The position numbers were made by a program, and so were the translations under genes. A stretch of 64,000 nucleotides of DNA from UBA8106 sp913052135 (GTDB taxonomy: Bacteria; Acidobacteriota; Vicinamibacteria; Vicinamibacterales; UBA823), in contig CAJXDY010000001.1 in assembly GCA_913052135.1 (NCBI GenBank), positions 42,081-106,080 on the forward strand. Reading direction: 5' to 3'. This document shows positions 45,852-54,623 of this stretch, piece by piece. How positions within the stretch are numbered: position 1 is the stretch's first letter; every line of letters starts with the position of its first letter. The notes below the pieces were generated by a model. It had not been told where the DNA came from, made no database searches, and was given only the letters and a program-made list of their open reading frames with translations.

Positions 45852-47177
45852 TTATCCGAATAGGAGATTAACAATGAATACTGCTGCCAAAATTCCTGCG
45901 ACGTCAGCCATCAGACACGAAATGACCGCGTGTCGAGCTTTAACGATACCGATAGCCCCAAAATATACGGCCAAGGTGTAGAAAGTTGTCTCAGTGCTAC
46001 CCTGAAAAGTGCTGACCATGTATCCAATCAAGGAATCGGGGCCATGAGCGTTCATGATCTCAGCCATGATGCCAAATGCTCCAGATCCTGAAAGCGGCCG
46101 GAGGAGTGCCATTGGCAGTGCTTCCGGTGGCATCTGGATTAAGGTGGTAATCGGTCCAACCATGATGCCCATTAAATCAATTCCACCGGAGGCTCGAAAC
46201 ATTGCAATCGCAACGATGATGGCAACCAAATACGGAATAATCCGGAGTGCGACTTCGAATCCCTGCTTCGCACCTGTAATCAATGATTCATAAACTCGAA
46301 CTCCACGTGCCCATCCATATAATATGAGGCTCGCGATGATTACCGGCAGACTCCAGTTGGACATAATGCTGCGAGCAAGGTCGTCGACGGAGGAATCGGT
46401 TGGCATTGTTAGTATGTGACGAATAAAAAGACCGATAAAGGTAATCCAAAAAGCGAGAACAACCCACCGGCGTTTTGATATTTCTCTAGATGGATTTCCT
46501 TCTAAGCCTGTGTCCTCAATACTCGTAACCTCTTGTGACTTGGAGGCGTTGTCCTTTAGTTCTTGTTTAGCCGGTAACCCGGGAGGTTCGGATACTCGGT
46601 AATATGGTAATCGTGAGAGCAATGTAGCCGCCAGAACGCCAACGATTGTTGCGCAGCCACTCGCAAACCATGTGGGTAGTAATATTCCTGCTGCGTCTGC
46701 AGACCCAAGCGATGCCCGAAGACCAATTACACCTGACGGCAACACGGCCAAGCCAGCCGTATTAATGGCTAGAAAAAGCACCATAGCATTGCTAGCGGTT
46801 CCTTTACGGCTGTTTAACTTATCCAGTTCTTCCATCGCTCGAATGCCAAATGGAGTTGCTGCATTTCCCAGTCCGAGCATATTACTTGAGATGTTCAGTA
46901 TCATGGCGCTCATTGCAGGATGGTCGCTTGGTACACTTGGGAAAAGTAAGCGCATCACGGGTCCAATGGCTCGAGCCACGCGCCGCAAAAGCCCCGCATC
47001 TTCTGCGACCCGCATTAGACCAAGAAAGAAGGCCATTACTCCAACGAGTCCAATGGCAAGTGTCACTGCATCACCCGCAGATGACAAGACGGCCTGACTA
47101 ACTTGCTCCATGCGATCCGTTAAGGCAGCGAGCAATATTGAGCCGACGATTACAAATACGAATAATCCATTTAACAT
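45852..47177 (-). CDS. SpmA-SpmB fusion, nucleoside-recognition domain membrane protein
   Basis: A 441-residue inner-membrane protein with two nucleoside-recognition/Gate-domain halves. The first half resembles SpmA (FFLGLMRVAEDAGLLRR, NMLGLGNAATPFGIRAM), the second SpmB (MVSTFQGSTETTFYTLAVYFGA). The two are separate spore maturation proteins in Bacillus, but fused forms occur in non-sporulating Gram-negatives, so transport rather than sporulation is likely. It is third in the minus-strand group with the beta-propeller protein and S55 peptidase. Confidence 0.9.
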   Translation of the reverse strand: MLNGLFVFVIVGSILLAALTDRMEQVSQAVLSSAGDAVTLAIGLVGVMAFFLGLMRVAEDAGLLRRVARAIGPVMRLLFPSVPSDHPAMSAMILNISSNMLGLGNAATPFGIRAMEELDKLNSRKGTASNAMVLFLAINTAGLAVLPSGVIGLRASLGSADAAGILLPTWFASGCATIVGVLAATLLSRLPYYRVSEPPGLPAKQELKDNASKSQEVTSIEDTGLEGNPSREISKRRWVVLAFWITFIGLFIRHILTMPTDSSVDDLARSIMSNWSLPVIIASLILYGWARGVRVYESLITGAKQGFEVALRIIPYLVAIIVAIAMFRASGGIDLMGIMVGPITTLIQMPPEALPMALLRPLSGSGAFGIMAEIMNAHGPDSLIGYMVSTFQGSTETTFYTLAVYFGAIGIVKARHAVISCLMADVAGILAAVFIVNLLFG

Positions 47178-47229
47178 ATGGTTGCTCGCATGATAATCGC
47201 AATGATCATGGTTTGTGTGAGGGGAAATG

Positions 47230-49428
47230 TTACGGCACAGTACTTAGCCATTTTACGTTAGCCGTGCCAGTATTGTTCATGGCGTCCGTGGCTCGGACTA
47301 CGATTTCAGCTATTGACGACTGTGGCGTAATTGTTATTTCAAATTCTTCGCGCTGTGAATCGAAAATTCCGTCGCTTGGATGTGCTGCTACCCAAGAACT
47401 AGCGTCCAAAGAGTACTCGACCTGCTCAATCGAAGACCCTACATCCTGCACCACGAACGATAGGGACAGGTCCGCCTGTTCTTGACGAATCGGCATCAAT
47501 TCGATATTGGGAGCGGTGTTGTCGATAGTGAAAACAGTGCTTTCACGCTGAGCGGTCAGGCTTGCACTAGGCAGATTGGCGAGAGCATCGGATGCTGTGA
47601 TGGCGATGACATAATCACCGTCAGGAACTGATGTAGTGTCCCAGACAAAAATTGGTTGCCATAAATTCTCGATCAAGATATTCCACGACATGTTTCCTTC
47701 ATTACGATAGTGGACCTGATAGAGAAGGCGATTATCATCAGGATCGGTTGCTGCCCATTCGAAGGTTTGCAGCCCCTTGCGATAAGCTCGACGTCCCGTT
47801 AAAGGGGTAGTCGCTTGTCTTGTCGCTTGAGCTTCAAGGGTGATCTCCTGCTTAGTATTCAAGGCGCTGTTATCGTAGCCAGCGATTTCAAAATCTCCAT
47901 TTGAAAATGCTTTTTGAAAAACAGTTCCGGCTGGATGCGCCGTAACAGAGGAGAGTATCGGCTTCAGATTTCTTGGAAGATAGGAAACAGTAACCGAAGT
48001 GAGCATAGGTGAACTGTTCTGTTCACCTTTGTAGAGCACTGCCTTCCATTGGAAGTACCGCGCCTTTGGGCTTTCGATATGGCTTCCAGTCGGATGTTCA
48101 TAAGCTTCGGACCAGGCGCTCCAGTTTTTGCCAGGGTTTCTGGTATTTCCAGAACGAGTAAAAATATCTATGCGACTGTCACTTGGTGTAGAAGCCCGCC
48201 ATTTGACTGTGCTCCACGTCGATATATTGGTTGCGTCTTTGACCTCTGAAAAGTAGGTGCCTTCGAAGGCTAGTGTATTGGTAATCCCAAAAACTTTTCC
48301 GGGATTAGCAGTCGCAAAATGGGTGACACCTTTCGATGATTGCATGAAAGCGGTCACCTGTTGCGCCGGCGTAGTGGCAAGGAGCGTGGCCCTAACGGGA
48401 TTACCAGAGAGACGAAGGATTCTACCTTCCTGACCTGTTGCTATAAGCAGACTTCCATCACTATCAATGAGTAGATCGTAGGGAACCTCGCTAGTTGAGG
48501 ACCAGTAGATATCCCACATACCGTCTGGGAGAATGTGGTACACGGCGCCCGTGGCATCTTCCAAATTCGAGCTATAAGTTTGCGTTGAACGTGTGCTGAC
48601 ATTCACAGCGGTTGAGATATCAGCTTCCGGCAAGCCGGTAGTAATTGCTGTATTTTGCATCGAGTCGACGGCCGAATCACGCAGTGCTGCGACATAGAAA
48701 GATCCATCTGGAGCATGGGTTATGGCTCGGACTTCGGTGAATGGTGATTCGAGAAGTAAAAATCCGTTTCCTGCCACATCGATTCGAATGACTTGTCCTG
48801 GCGATTCTGTGGTAGCAATCAAATTACCCTGTGGATCAAATCCAAGCGCAATGATATGGGTTGCTGTTGCGTCGTAAAAGATTTCTCCCTCACCGTTTGG
48901 GGTAATTTTGTAAATCGCTCCGCTTCGGCCTGTAGCCGCATATAAGGTGCCACTGGGATCGACAGTGAGCGCCCAGATGTATGTTTCCTCAGGATCATAG
49001 ATTGGTTCTGCACTACCGTCAGGTGCGAGGCGGTAAATTTTTCCGTTTGGATTCGTTCCTGCATAAACGGAACCGTCGGACCCAGAAGCAAGGGCATGAA
49101 CTTCAAGTTCTTCTACCTCAAAGGTTTGGTGAGTTGGTTGGCTTTCGCTAAATCGATAAATATGACCATTACTACTCGTGCCTAACCAGAGGGCTCCGTC
49201 AGTTGCTTCTTGAAGTGCCCAAATTATTGGCGTGTTGGGATTGTGCAACTCATTAATTTGCGGTGCCAACATTAATTGGCCGCTTTCATGAACCGCTAAG
49301 TTTTCTAGTTCTCCGCTTAAAAGCTGATCGCGACTCGAAACGTGCCATGTAATTGGCACAGCTGCTAGTCCCTGGGTTATTTGCCACGCAATAAGGAAGA
49401 GTAAGCAAAGAATTAATTGAAAGCGCAT
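47230..49428 (-). CDS. Exported beta-propeller protein with Ig-like C-terminal region
   Basis: A 732-residue protein with an N-terminal signal peptide. Residues about 60-400 carry repeated blades of the form DGSVYAGTNPNGKIYRL and GTLYAATGRSGAIYKI, typical of NHL/YVTN-like propellers. The C-terminal third has FN3/Ig-like strands (FTIDNTAPNIEL). No catalytic motif is seen. The neighbours are S55 peptidase and SpmAB, and the role is unknown. The stop is 52 bases before the SpmAB start. Confidence 0.75.
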   Translation of the reverse strand: MRFQLILCLLFLIAWQITQGLAAVPITWHVSSRDQLLSGELENLAVHESGQLMLAPQINELHNPNTPIIWALQEATDGALWLGTSSNGHIYRFSESQPTHQTFEVEELEVHALASGSDGSVYAGTNPNGKIYRLAPDGSAEPIYDPEETYIWALTVDPSGTLYAATGRSGAIYKITPNGEGEIFYDATATHIIALGFDPQGNLIATTESPGQVIRIDVAGNGFLLLESPFTEVRAITHAPDGSFYVAALRDSAVDSMQNTAITTGLPEADISTAVNVSTRSTQTYSSNLEDATGAVYHILPDGMWDIYWSSTSEVPYDLLIDSDGSLLIATGQEGRILRLSGNPVRATLLATTPAQQVTAFMQSSKGVTHFATANPGKVFGITNTLAFEGTYFSEVKDATNISTWSTVKWRASTPSDSRIDIFTRSGNTRNPGKNWSAWSEAYEHPTGSHIESPKARYFQWKAVLYKGEQNSSPMLTSVTVSYLPRNLKPILSSVTAHPAGTVFQKAFSNGDFEIAGYDNSALNTKQEITLEAQATRQATTPLTGRRAYRKGLQTFEWAATDPDDNRLLYQVHYRNEGNMSWNILIENLWQPIFVWDTTSVPDGDYVIAITASDALANLPSASLTAQRESTVFTIDNTAPNIELMPIRQEQADLSLSFVVQDVGSSIEQVEYSLDASSWVAAHPSDGIFDSQREEFEITITPQSSIAEIVVRATDAMNNTGTANVKWLSTVP

Positions 49429-49459
49429 ATCGATTCCATGTTGTCTTGAAAAAAACCGG

Positions 49460-51304
49460 TCATTGTGCAGCGATTTCTAAATGCAGCAAGTGGAGGCCTT
49501 CTACTGCATAGTCGCTTAAGATGTCTGTCTCATAGAAAGTAGCTTTTGTCAGTGGAGTCGTTGTGCCACTGCTGCCGTCAGAGCGATAAATATTTAACAT
49601 TGAAGGTGGAAGAGAGGTGAAGTGCTCTCCTCGAACCACCGCGCCATAATCATCACCAAACAGACGAACGTAGATACGATTGTTTTGCCGCGCATTGTTT
49701 AGCAACCTAATCAAGTGAGGCATATTACGCGGTTTTACTGGAGGACGAACTTCTTGTTGTTCCCACAGGGTGAATTGTGGTCCTCCGGAGACCAGTAAAG
49801 ATAAATTGGCTGGAGCATTGGTTGGGATTTCGATCGGAAGGGTTCGAAGAGTTTCACTTCCTCGGTAGTTCCGCGTCGTAATGTTGAGGTCTATCACTTG
49901 ACCCGGGTAAAGTCGAACTTGATCTAACCAAACGCGTTCGATTGTTTCAGTCTTAACTTCTTCTACAGCAGTGATTATGAGTGAAAGTTTCTCAATGCGT
50001 GCCTCCTCATAATTGTTATTTAGCAACATTGCGAGCGGTCCAGCTACTGACGTGGCAGCGCTTATTGCGGATGACGGCCCTGTATAGATGTTGTCGAAGA
50101 GCACATCGTTTTGATTAGTAATTTTTGTTCTTCCACTCAGAGTGTAGGTAGCAGTTCCGATTTCTCGTCCGTATGCTGTCAAAGTGCTCAAAACCGAGAC
50201 ATATGCGAGAAGTGGCGTCATGAGTTGATCGTGTGCCATATCGAATTTCATCAGTCGTTGTTCGACACTCGAATGTGGAGCGGTGAGAGACACGGTAACA
50301 GGAATTACTCTTGCGGCCACACCGAGGGTGCCAGCGATTGCGGTGGGCTGGTCTTGCTGGAACACTCCAATAGGCTCACCAACGACTGCAATTCGTGTGG
50401 AGGATAGAAGGCTTGGGAGTACAATCTGCACCTCCGCGCGGTGCATTCTAAAATCCGTTGGACCTAGATTTTGGAAGCGATGACCAAATGCATAAACACG
50501 ATTACCGTCAACCAGTGTGGTCGTACCTGTTCCAGCGATAAACAAGTCTCCACTGATCAGGCTGATCGCGATAGGATCGCCGGCACGAAGAGGGATAGAA
50601 ACGTTTCTCTCTTGCTCATCCTGAACAGTTCCAACACCAAAGACTGGAGAAATACTGTTACTTGAAAATGAATCACTCAGGAATTGAAGAGAATCGTCTG
50701 TGAATCCACCAAAGATAAGAGGAGTGTCAATCGGTCGGAGGAGTGCGGCGAGTCGGTTTGCGCTCTCTTGAGACAAACCTCTACCGATCACATTGCCAAG
50801 ACTTGAACCAGAAGAGTTATTCTGTAGTAACGAGTGCTTGAAAGCGCCAAGAAAACTCTCATTCGTAATCGGAAGAGTGAGGTTGACCTGACGTGACGGT
50901 GGTCTCAGGTTCGGTTGAGAAACCGCTTCTATCATATCGGCAATGGGCGTGATACCTGCAATTGGCTCTTGCACGAACTGTCCCAATGCGTGTGACACAG
51001 CTCCAACGAGTCTATTGTTAATATAGACAGGGCTTCCACTCATGCCCTGGATTACTCCGGTCTCAGCTAATGGACCTCCTGCGAGCCGAGCAAGAATAAG
51101 ACTTCTTTGTGGGCCATTAATATTCTTGAGAATGCCGAGGATCTGAACAGTGAATTCTTCTCGTTTACTGCCCTCAAATACAGTAATACCGACACCGGTC
51201 ATGCCAGCCTTAACTTCTTGAAGGGGCATAAAATCGGTTGATGCCAGCAACCAATTGGGACTGGTTAGAATTAATGCGCCAGTAATTAAGGTGCGTCTTA
51301 GCAT
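49460..51304 (-). CDS. SpoIVB-type S55 peptidase family protein
   Basis: A 614-residue exported protein. After a signal (LRRTLITGALILTSPNWLLAS) there is an S55 domain with VIQGMSGSPVYINNRLVGAVSHALG, in which the catalytic Ser lies in GMSGSP. SpoIVB in Bacillus signals across the forespore membranes; S55 proteins of Acidobacteriota are known but of unknown role. The ATG at 51304 begins MLRRTL and is preferred to an in-frame TTG at 51340. It is divergent from the aromatic superoperon. Confidence 0.85.
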   Translation of the reverse strand: MLRRTLITGALILTSPNWLLASTDFMPLQEVKAGMTGVGITVFEGSKREEFTVQILGILKNINGPQRSLILARLAGGPLAETGVIQGMSGSPVYINNRLVGAVSHALGQFVQEPIAGITPIADMIEAVSQPNLRPPSRQVNLTLPITNESFLGAFKHSLLQNNSSGSSLGNVIGRGLSQESANRLAALLRPIDTPLIFGGFTDDSLQFLSDSFSSNSISPVFGVGTVQDEQERNVSIPLRAGDPIAISLISGDLFIAGTGTTTLVDGNRVYAFGHRFQNLGPTDFRMHRAEVQIVLPSLLSSTRIAVVGEPIGVFQQDQPTAIAGTLGVAARVIPVTVSLTAPHSSVEQRLMKFDMAHDQLMTPLLAYVSVLSTLTAYGREIGTATYTLSGRTKITNQNDVLFDNIYTGPSSAISAATSVAGPLAMLLNNNYEEARIEKLSLIITAVEEVKTETIERVWLDQVRLYPGQVIDLNITTRNYRGSETLRTLPIEIPTNAPANLSLLVSGGPQFTLWEQQEVRPPVKPRNMPHLIRLLNNARQNNRIYVRLFGDDYGAVVRGEHFTSLPPSMLNIYRSDGSSGTTTPLTKATFYETDILSDYAVEGLHLLHLEIAAQ

Positions 51305-51398
51305 AAAGTTCAAGTTAGGAGCTGAGGACGTTATAGTCAACTAAGTGTTTATGGGTCAAGGAGAAAACTGCCAGATTCGGTTCAGTTTTACCCCATGA

Positions 51399-51426
51399 TT
51401 GACAGCCTTGGCACCCCTTTGATAGT
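51399..51426 (+). promoter_or_regulatory. Predicted sigma70 promoter of the trp/aro leader operon
   Basis: TTGACA at 51399-51404 (perfect -35) and GATAGT at 51421-51426 (4 of 6 of -10) with a 16-base spacer. A start near 51433 would give a 38-base untranslated lead to the leader ORF. It is the only good promoter in the 330-base gap before aroDE. Confidence 0.65.
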
Positions 51427-51470
51427 CTCATTTTATTGGAATCAAGACGTATTTCGACACGGATATATTT

Positions 51471-51593
51471 ATGATTTCATCGCTGACCACGAAGCTGACG
51501 TTGATTGACCCCCTGGCCGTAGGTTTTTGTCGAACCTGGTGGCGATTTTTCTATTTTACCATTGGTTCTGGAGGGGTGACTGTGCCAGTCTGA
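51471..51593 (+). CDS. trpL: Aromatic operon leader peptide (trpL-like), 40 codons
   Basis: An unannotated 40-residue ORF from ATG 51471 to TGA 51591-51593. Codons 23-29 (51537-51557) read Trp-Trp-Arg-Phe-Phe-Tyr-Phe, a very unusual run of aromatic residues ahead of an operon for aromatic amino acids. Tandem Trp codons are the hallmark of trp leader peptides. The ribosome binding site is weak (GGAT 8 bases before). No homologue search was possible; the evidence is codon content plus position relative to the structures below. Confidence 0.83.
   Translation: MISSLTTKLTLIDPLAVGFCRTWWRFFYFTIGSGGVTVPV
51533..51567 (+). promoter_or_regulatory. Leader hairpin over the Trp codons
   Basis: AACCTGGT at 51533-51540 pairs with ACCA at 51558-51561 and GGTT at 51564-51567, with a 2-base bulge. 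The stem contains the first Trp codon, so a stalled ribosome would melt it. It abuts the antiterminator arm exactly at 51568. Inferred from pairing only. Confidence 0.5.
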
Positions 51594-51636
51594 CCGTCGA
51601 AAAAGATCTAGCACAACAAGTTCAACACCTCTTCAG
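51568..51636 (+). promoter_or_regulatory. Antiterminator of the trp/aro attenuator
   Basis: CTGGAGGGGTG at 51568-51578 pairs with CACCTCTTCAG at 51626-51636 as an uninterrupted 11-bp helix including two G-U pairs. The second arm overlaps the terminator's 5' arm (51627-51637), so the two are mutually exclusive. The first arm lies 26 bases after the Trp codons and 13 before the leader stop codon: a ribosome stalled at Trp leaves it free, one at the stop codon would cover much of it. Confidence 0.8.
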
Positions 51637-51666
51637 CTTATTTGCTGCAGAGGTTTTTTTTGTTTT
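51627..51666 (+). terminator. Intrinsic terminator (attenuator) upstream of aroDE
   Basis: ACCTCTTCAGC at 51627-51637 pairs with GCTGCAGAGGT at 51644-51654, 10 of 11 pairs, with loop TTATTT. The last base of the stem begins a run of eight T, then GTTTT. It ends 6 bases before the aroDE ATG at 51673, so it can act only as a regulated attenuator for the operon. Confidence 0.88.
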
Positions 51667-51672
51667 AGACGA

Positions 51673-53130
51673 ATGCATAGAGCCCAGATTTGCCTTACCG
51701 TTATGGCCGACAACATGGCCGAACTTAGAAAACGTCGAGATGAGGCAAGTGACGTGGATTTAGTTGAATTGCGTCTGGATTCGGTTTCAGACCCAGACGT
51801 GCAAGCAGCCCTAAATGGACGTCGATGTCCAGTTATTATCACTTGTCGATCAATTCGTGATGGCGGTCTGTTTAAAGGTTCAGAAGAGGAACGTCGTCGG
51901 CTACTTTTTGAGGCGGTTGATTCGGGCGCTGATTATGTGGACATGGAATGGAATCGAGGCTTTGAGAGCGCTATAAAAAAACGGGGTGGACGAAACATTG
52001 TACTCTCGATGCACGACTTTCAAGGAGTACCTCACGATCTGCGTAATCAATATCGGACAATGCAAGCAATGGGCGCTGCCGTTGTTAAGGTTGCTGTTAC
52101 GGCCACACGATTGTGCGATTTACTTCCACTGCTTGAGATTGGTCAAACAACTACCGACCAAGATCGTGCTGTAGTCATCGGTATGGGAGTACCTGGATTG
52201 GCCTCTCGAATTCTTGCATCTCGCTTTGGATCCTGCTGGACCTATGTAGGCAACGCAGCGCCAGGGCAAGTGGATGTTGATCAGATGCTCGAACATTTTC
52301 GATATAGACATATCACATCCAAGACGGAGGTGTTTGGTGTTGTTGGAAATCCAATTTCCCATTCAATTTCACCAGCACTACACAATGCTAGTTTTGCAGA
52401 TCAACAGCGAGACGCGGTGTACTTACCACTTGAAGCGTATGATGTAGCCGACTTCCTACGTTTTGCAAAAGCGCTTTCAATTAAAGGTGCGAGCATTACC
52501 GCGCCGTTCAAGCAGACTATGCTTACGCAAGTCAAAAAGACTGACTCCGCTGCCAGGCTTATTGGTGCGGTAAACACTGTCCGTAGTGAGCCTGATTGCT
52601 GGTCTGGAATCAACACGGATGCAGAAGGATTTCTCGCGCCTCTTAAACAGCGAATCCAGTTGCAAGGTCTTCGTGCGTCTGTATTAGGGGCTGGGGGTGC
52701 AGCGAGAGCGGTGACAGTTGGATTGAGTCAGGCGGGTGCAATCGTGAGTGTTCATGCAAGACGCCTTGACAATGCGAAAGCAGTCGCTTCTCTTGGAAAA
52801 GCTGTGGCACGGACGTGGCCACCGTTACCTAAGACTTGGGATTTATTGGTGAACGCAACTCCAGTTGGAACATTTCCTAATGTTGATAAGACTCCGATGA
52901 AACCAGATTGTTTGGATGGTCGCTTGGTTTACGACTTGGTCTATAACCCAACGCAGACCCAGCTCATGAAAGATGCTTCGCAGCAAGGTTGTGACGTATT
53001 AGGGGGATTGGAAATGTTGGTTGCTCAAGCACAAGCCCAGGCTGAATGGTGGACTGGTGCTAAGCCAAACCCAATCGTTATGGAACAAGCAGCCATGAAG
53101 GCATTGGAATGGACGGCGAGAGACTCATGA
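51673..53130 (+). CDS. aroDE: Bifunctional 3-dehydroquinate dehydratase/shikimate dehydrogenase (type I AroD-AroE fusion)
   Basis: A 485-residue fusion. Residues 1-215 are type I dehydroquinase: ICLTVMADNMAELR, ELRLD, MHDF with the catalytic His and VVKVAVTAT with the Schiff-base Lys. Residues 220-485 are shikimate dehydrogenase: VVGNPISHSISPALHNASF, ITAPFKQTML with the catalytic Lys, and VLGAGGAARAVTVGL binding NADP. The same fusion order occurs in plants and some bacteria. It is first behind the attenuator; trpE overlaps its stop by 4 bases. There is no clear ribosome binding site. Confidence 0.93.
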   Translation: MHRAQICLTVMADNMAELRKRRDEASDVDLVELRLDSVSDPDVQAALNGRRCPVIITCRSIRDGGLFKGSEEERRRLLFEAVDSGADYVDMEWNRGFESAIKKRGGRNIVLSMHDFQGVPHDLRNQYRTMQAMGAAVVKVAVTATRLCDLLPLLEIGQTTTDQDRAVVIGMGVPGLASRILASRFGSCWTYVGNAAPGQVDVDQMLEHFRYRHITSKTEVFGVVGNPISHSISPALHNASFADQQRDAVYLPLEAYDVADFLRFAKALSIKGASITAPFKQTMLTQVKKTDSAARLIGAVNTVRSEPDCWSGINTDAEGFLAPLKQRIQLQGLRASVLGAGGAARAVTVGLSQAGAIVSVHARRLDNAKAVASLGKAVARTWPPLPKTWDLLVNATPVGTFPNVDKTPMKPDCLDGRLVYDLVYNPTQTQLMKDASQQGCDVLGGLEMLVAQAQAQAEWWTGAKPNPIVMEQAAMKALEWTARDS

Positions 53131-54623
53131 AGCAGACAAGTTTGGAAGAGTTTGTCGATTTGGCGTCGCACGGAACCTTTGTTCCAGTCTGTAAAGAAAT
53201 CATGGCTGATTTGCTGACTCCTGTCTCGGCATTTCTAAAAATTGCGGAGCATTCAGATAACGCATTTCTTTTAGAAAGTGTTGATGGTGGTGAACAGGTC
53301 GCACGGTATTCATTTCTCGGGAAAGATCCCTTTCTAATTGTGCGATCGCGAAAAGGACAAACCATCGTCGAGCACGCTGGTGTCATATCTAAACGACCCG
53401 AGTCCTTTATGAGCACGCTTCGACAATTAATGACGAAATACCGTTCTCCAGTGATGGCAGAGTTGCCGCGGTTTACTGGTGGTGCAGTTGGTTATCTTGG
53501 TTACGATTCGGTCCCATGGTTTGAAGCATCACTGCAGGAAGCTTGGACTCGCCAGGGTTCTTTGGATAATGAATCCGATGGCGACGATGAAGCAGCCTTC
53601 ATGCTCTTTGACACGGTGCTCGCTTTCGATCATGTTGCACATCGCATTCTGATTATAGCGAACGCACGTGTATCGAAAGGTGATGATCTTCCGGCGCTTT
53701 ATCAATTCGCGTGCGCGAAGATGACATTCTTGGAGAGAGAATTAGAGCGAACACTGTCACGATCAGAACCATTGAAGAAAGCTGAACTCGAGATAACTTC
53801 AAATCTCTCCCAAAAATCATTTGAGTCCTCTGTTAAGACTGCACAGTCTCACATTTTTGAAGGAGAAATATTTCAGGTCGTACTTTCTCGGCGTTTTCAG
53901 ACTGAACTTGCGGCCGATCCATTCACTGTCTATCGGGCACTTCGACACATTAATCCGTCTCCCTACATGTATTTTATGCGGATGGGTCGAACGGTTATCG
54001 TTGGGGCATCTCCAGAAATGTTGGTTAGAGTTGAAAATAAGAAGGTTGAGACGCATCCGATTGCAGGAACACGACCGCGTGGCATGGACGTATGGGAGGA
54101 TGAACGCCTTGGAGAAGAACTAAAAGCAGATGAGAAGGAACGGGCCGAACATGTGATGCTCGTCGATCTAGGACGTAACGATCTTGGACGAGTGTGCGAG
54201 TACGGAACTGTGAGGGTCCCTCAATTTATGCGGCTTGAGCGCTACTCTCATGTGATGCATTTGGTGTCGAAGGTAGAAGGCCGGCTTGCCGATGGCAAGG
54301 ACCAACTGGATGCTTTGGCTGCGTGTTTTCCAGCAGGTACAGTTTCAGGGGCGCCAAAAGTTAGAGCGATGGAACTAATTACACAATTAGAGCCTACGCA
54401 CCGTGGGATCTATGCTGGCGCTATTGGCTATCTAGATTTCGCGGGTAATTTGGATTGCTGTATCGGGATTCGAACGATCACGATTAGAGATGGTCGCGCC
54501 TCGATACAGTCTGGTGCTGGCATTGTTGCTGATTCGGTGCCTGAGTCAGAATTTAAAGAAACTGAAGATAAGGCAAAAGCGATGTTGCAAGCAATCGAGA
54601 TGGCCCATCGAGAATTAATATGA
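53127..54623 (+). CDS. trpE: Anthranilate synthase component I
   Basis: Forms anthranilate from chorismate and ammonia. A 499-residue chorismate-utilising enzyme. The feedback Trp-binding motif LLES is at residues 48-51, PSPYMYFMRMGRTVIVGASPE and IAGTRPRGMD and AGAGIVADSVPE-like motifs (GAGIVADSVPESEF) are present in the catalytic domain. The ATG at 53127 overlaps the aroDE stop (ATGA), whereas the open frame back to 53109 is not needed. Confidence 0.96.
   Translation: MKQTSLEEFVDLASHGTFVPVCKEIMADLLTPVSAFLKIAEHSDNAFLLESVDGGEQVARYSFLGKDPFLIVRSRKGQTIVEHAGVISKRPESFMSTLRQLMTKYRSPVMAELPRFTGGAVGYLGYDSVPWFEASLQEAWTRQGSLDNESDGDDEAAFMLFDTVLAFDHVAHRILIIANARVSKGDDLPALYQFACAKMTFLERELERTLSRSEPLKKAELEITSNLSQKSFESSVKTAQSHIFEGEIFQVVLSRRFQTELAADPFTVYRALRHINPSPYMYFMRMGRTVIVGASPEMLVRVENKKVETHPIAGTRPRGMDVWEDERLGEELKADEKERAEHVMLVDLGRNDLGRVCEYGTVRVPQFMRLERYSHVMHLVSKVEGRLADGKDQLDALAACFPAGTVSGAPKVRAMELITQLEPTHRGIYAGAIGYLDFAGNLDCCIGIRTITIRDGRASIQSGAGIVADSVPESEFKETEDKAKAMLQAIEMAHRELI

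Noticed and set aside
51527..51763. A second reading frame over the trp leader that begins TTG and contains Phe-Tyr-His-Trp-Phe-Trp
   Set aside because: It reads through the terminator and into the aroDE gene without a stop near the regulatory region, starts with TTG without a ribosome site, and its end does not match the antiterminator geometry, unlike the ATG-started ORF at 51471.
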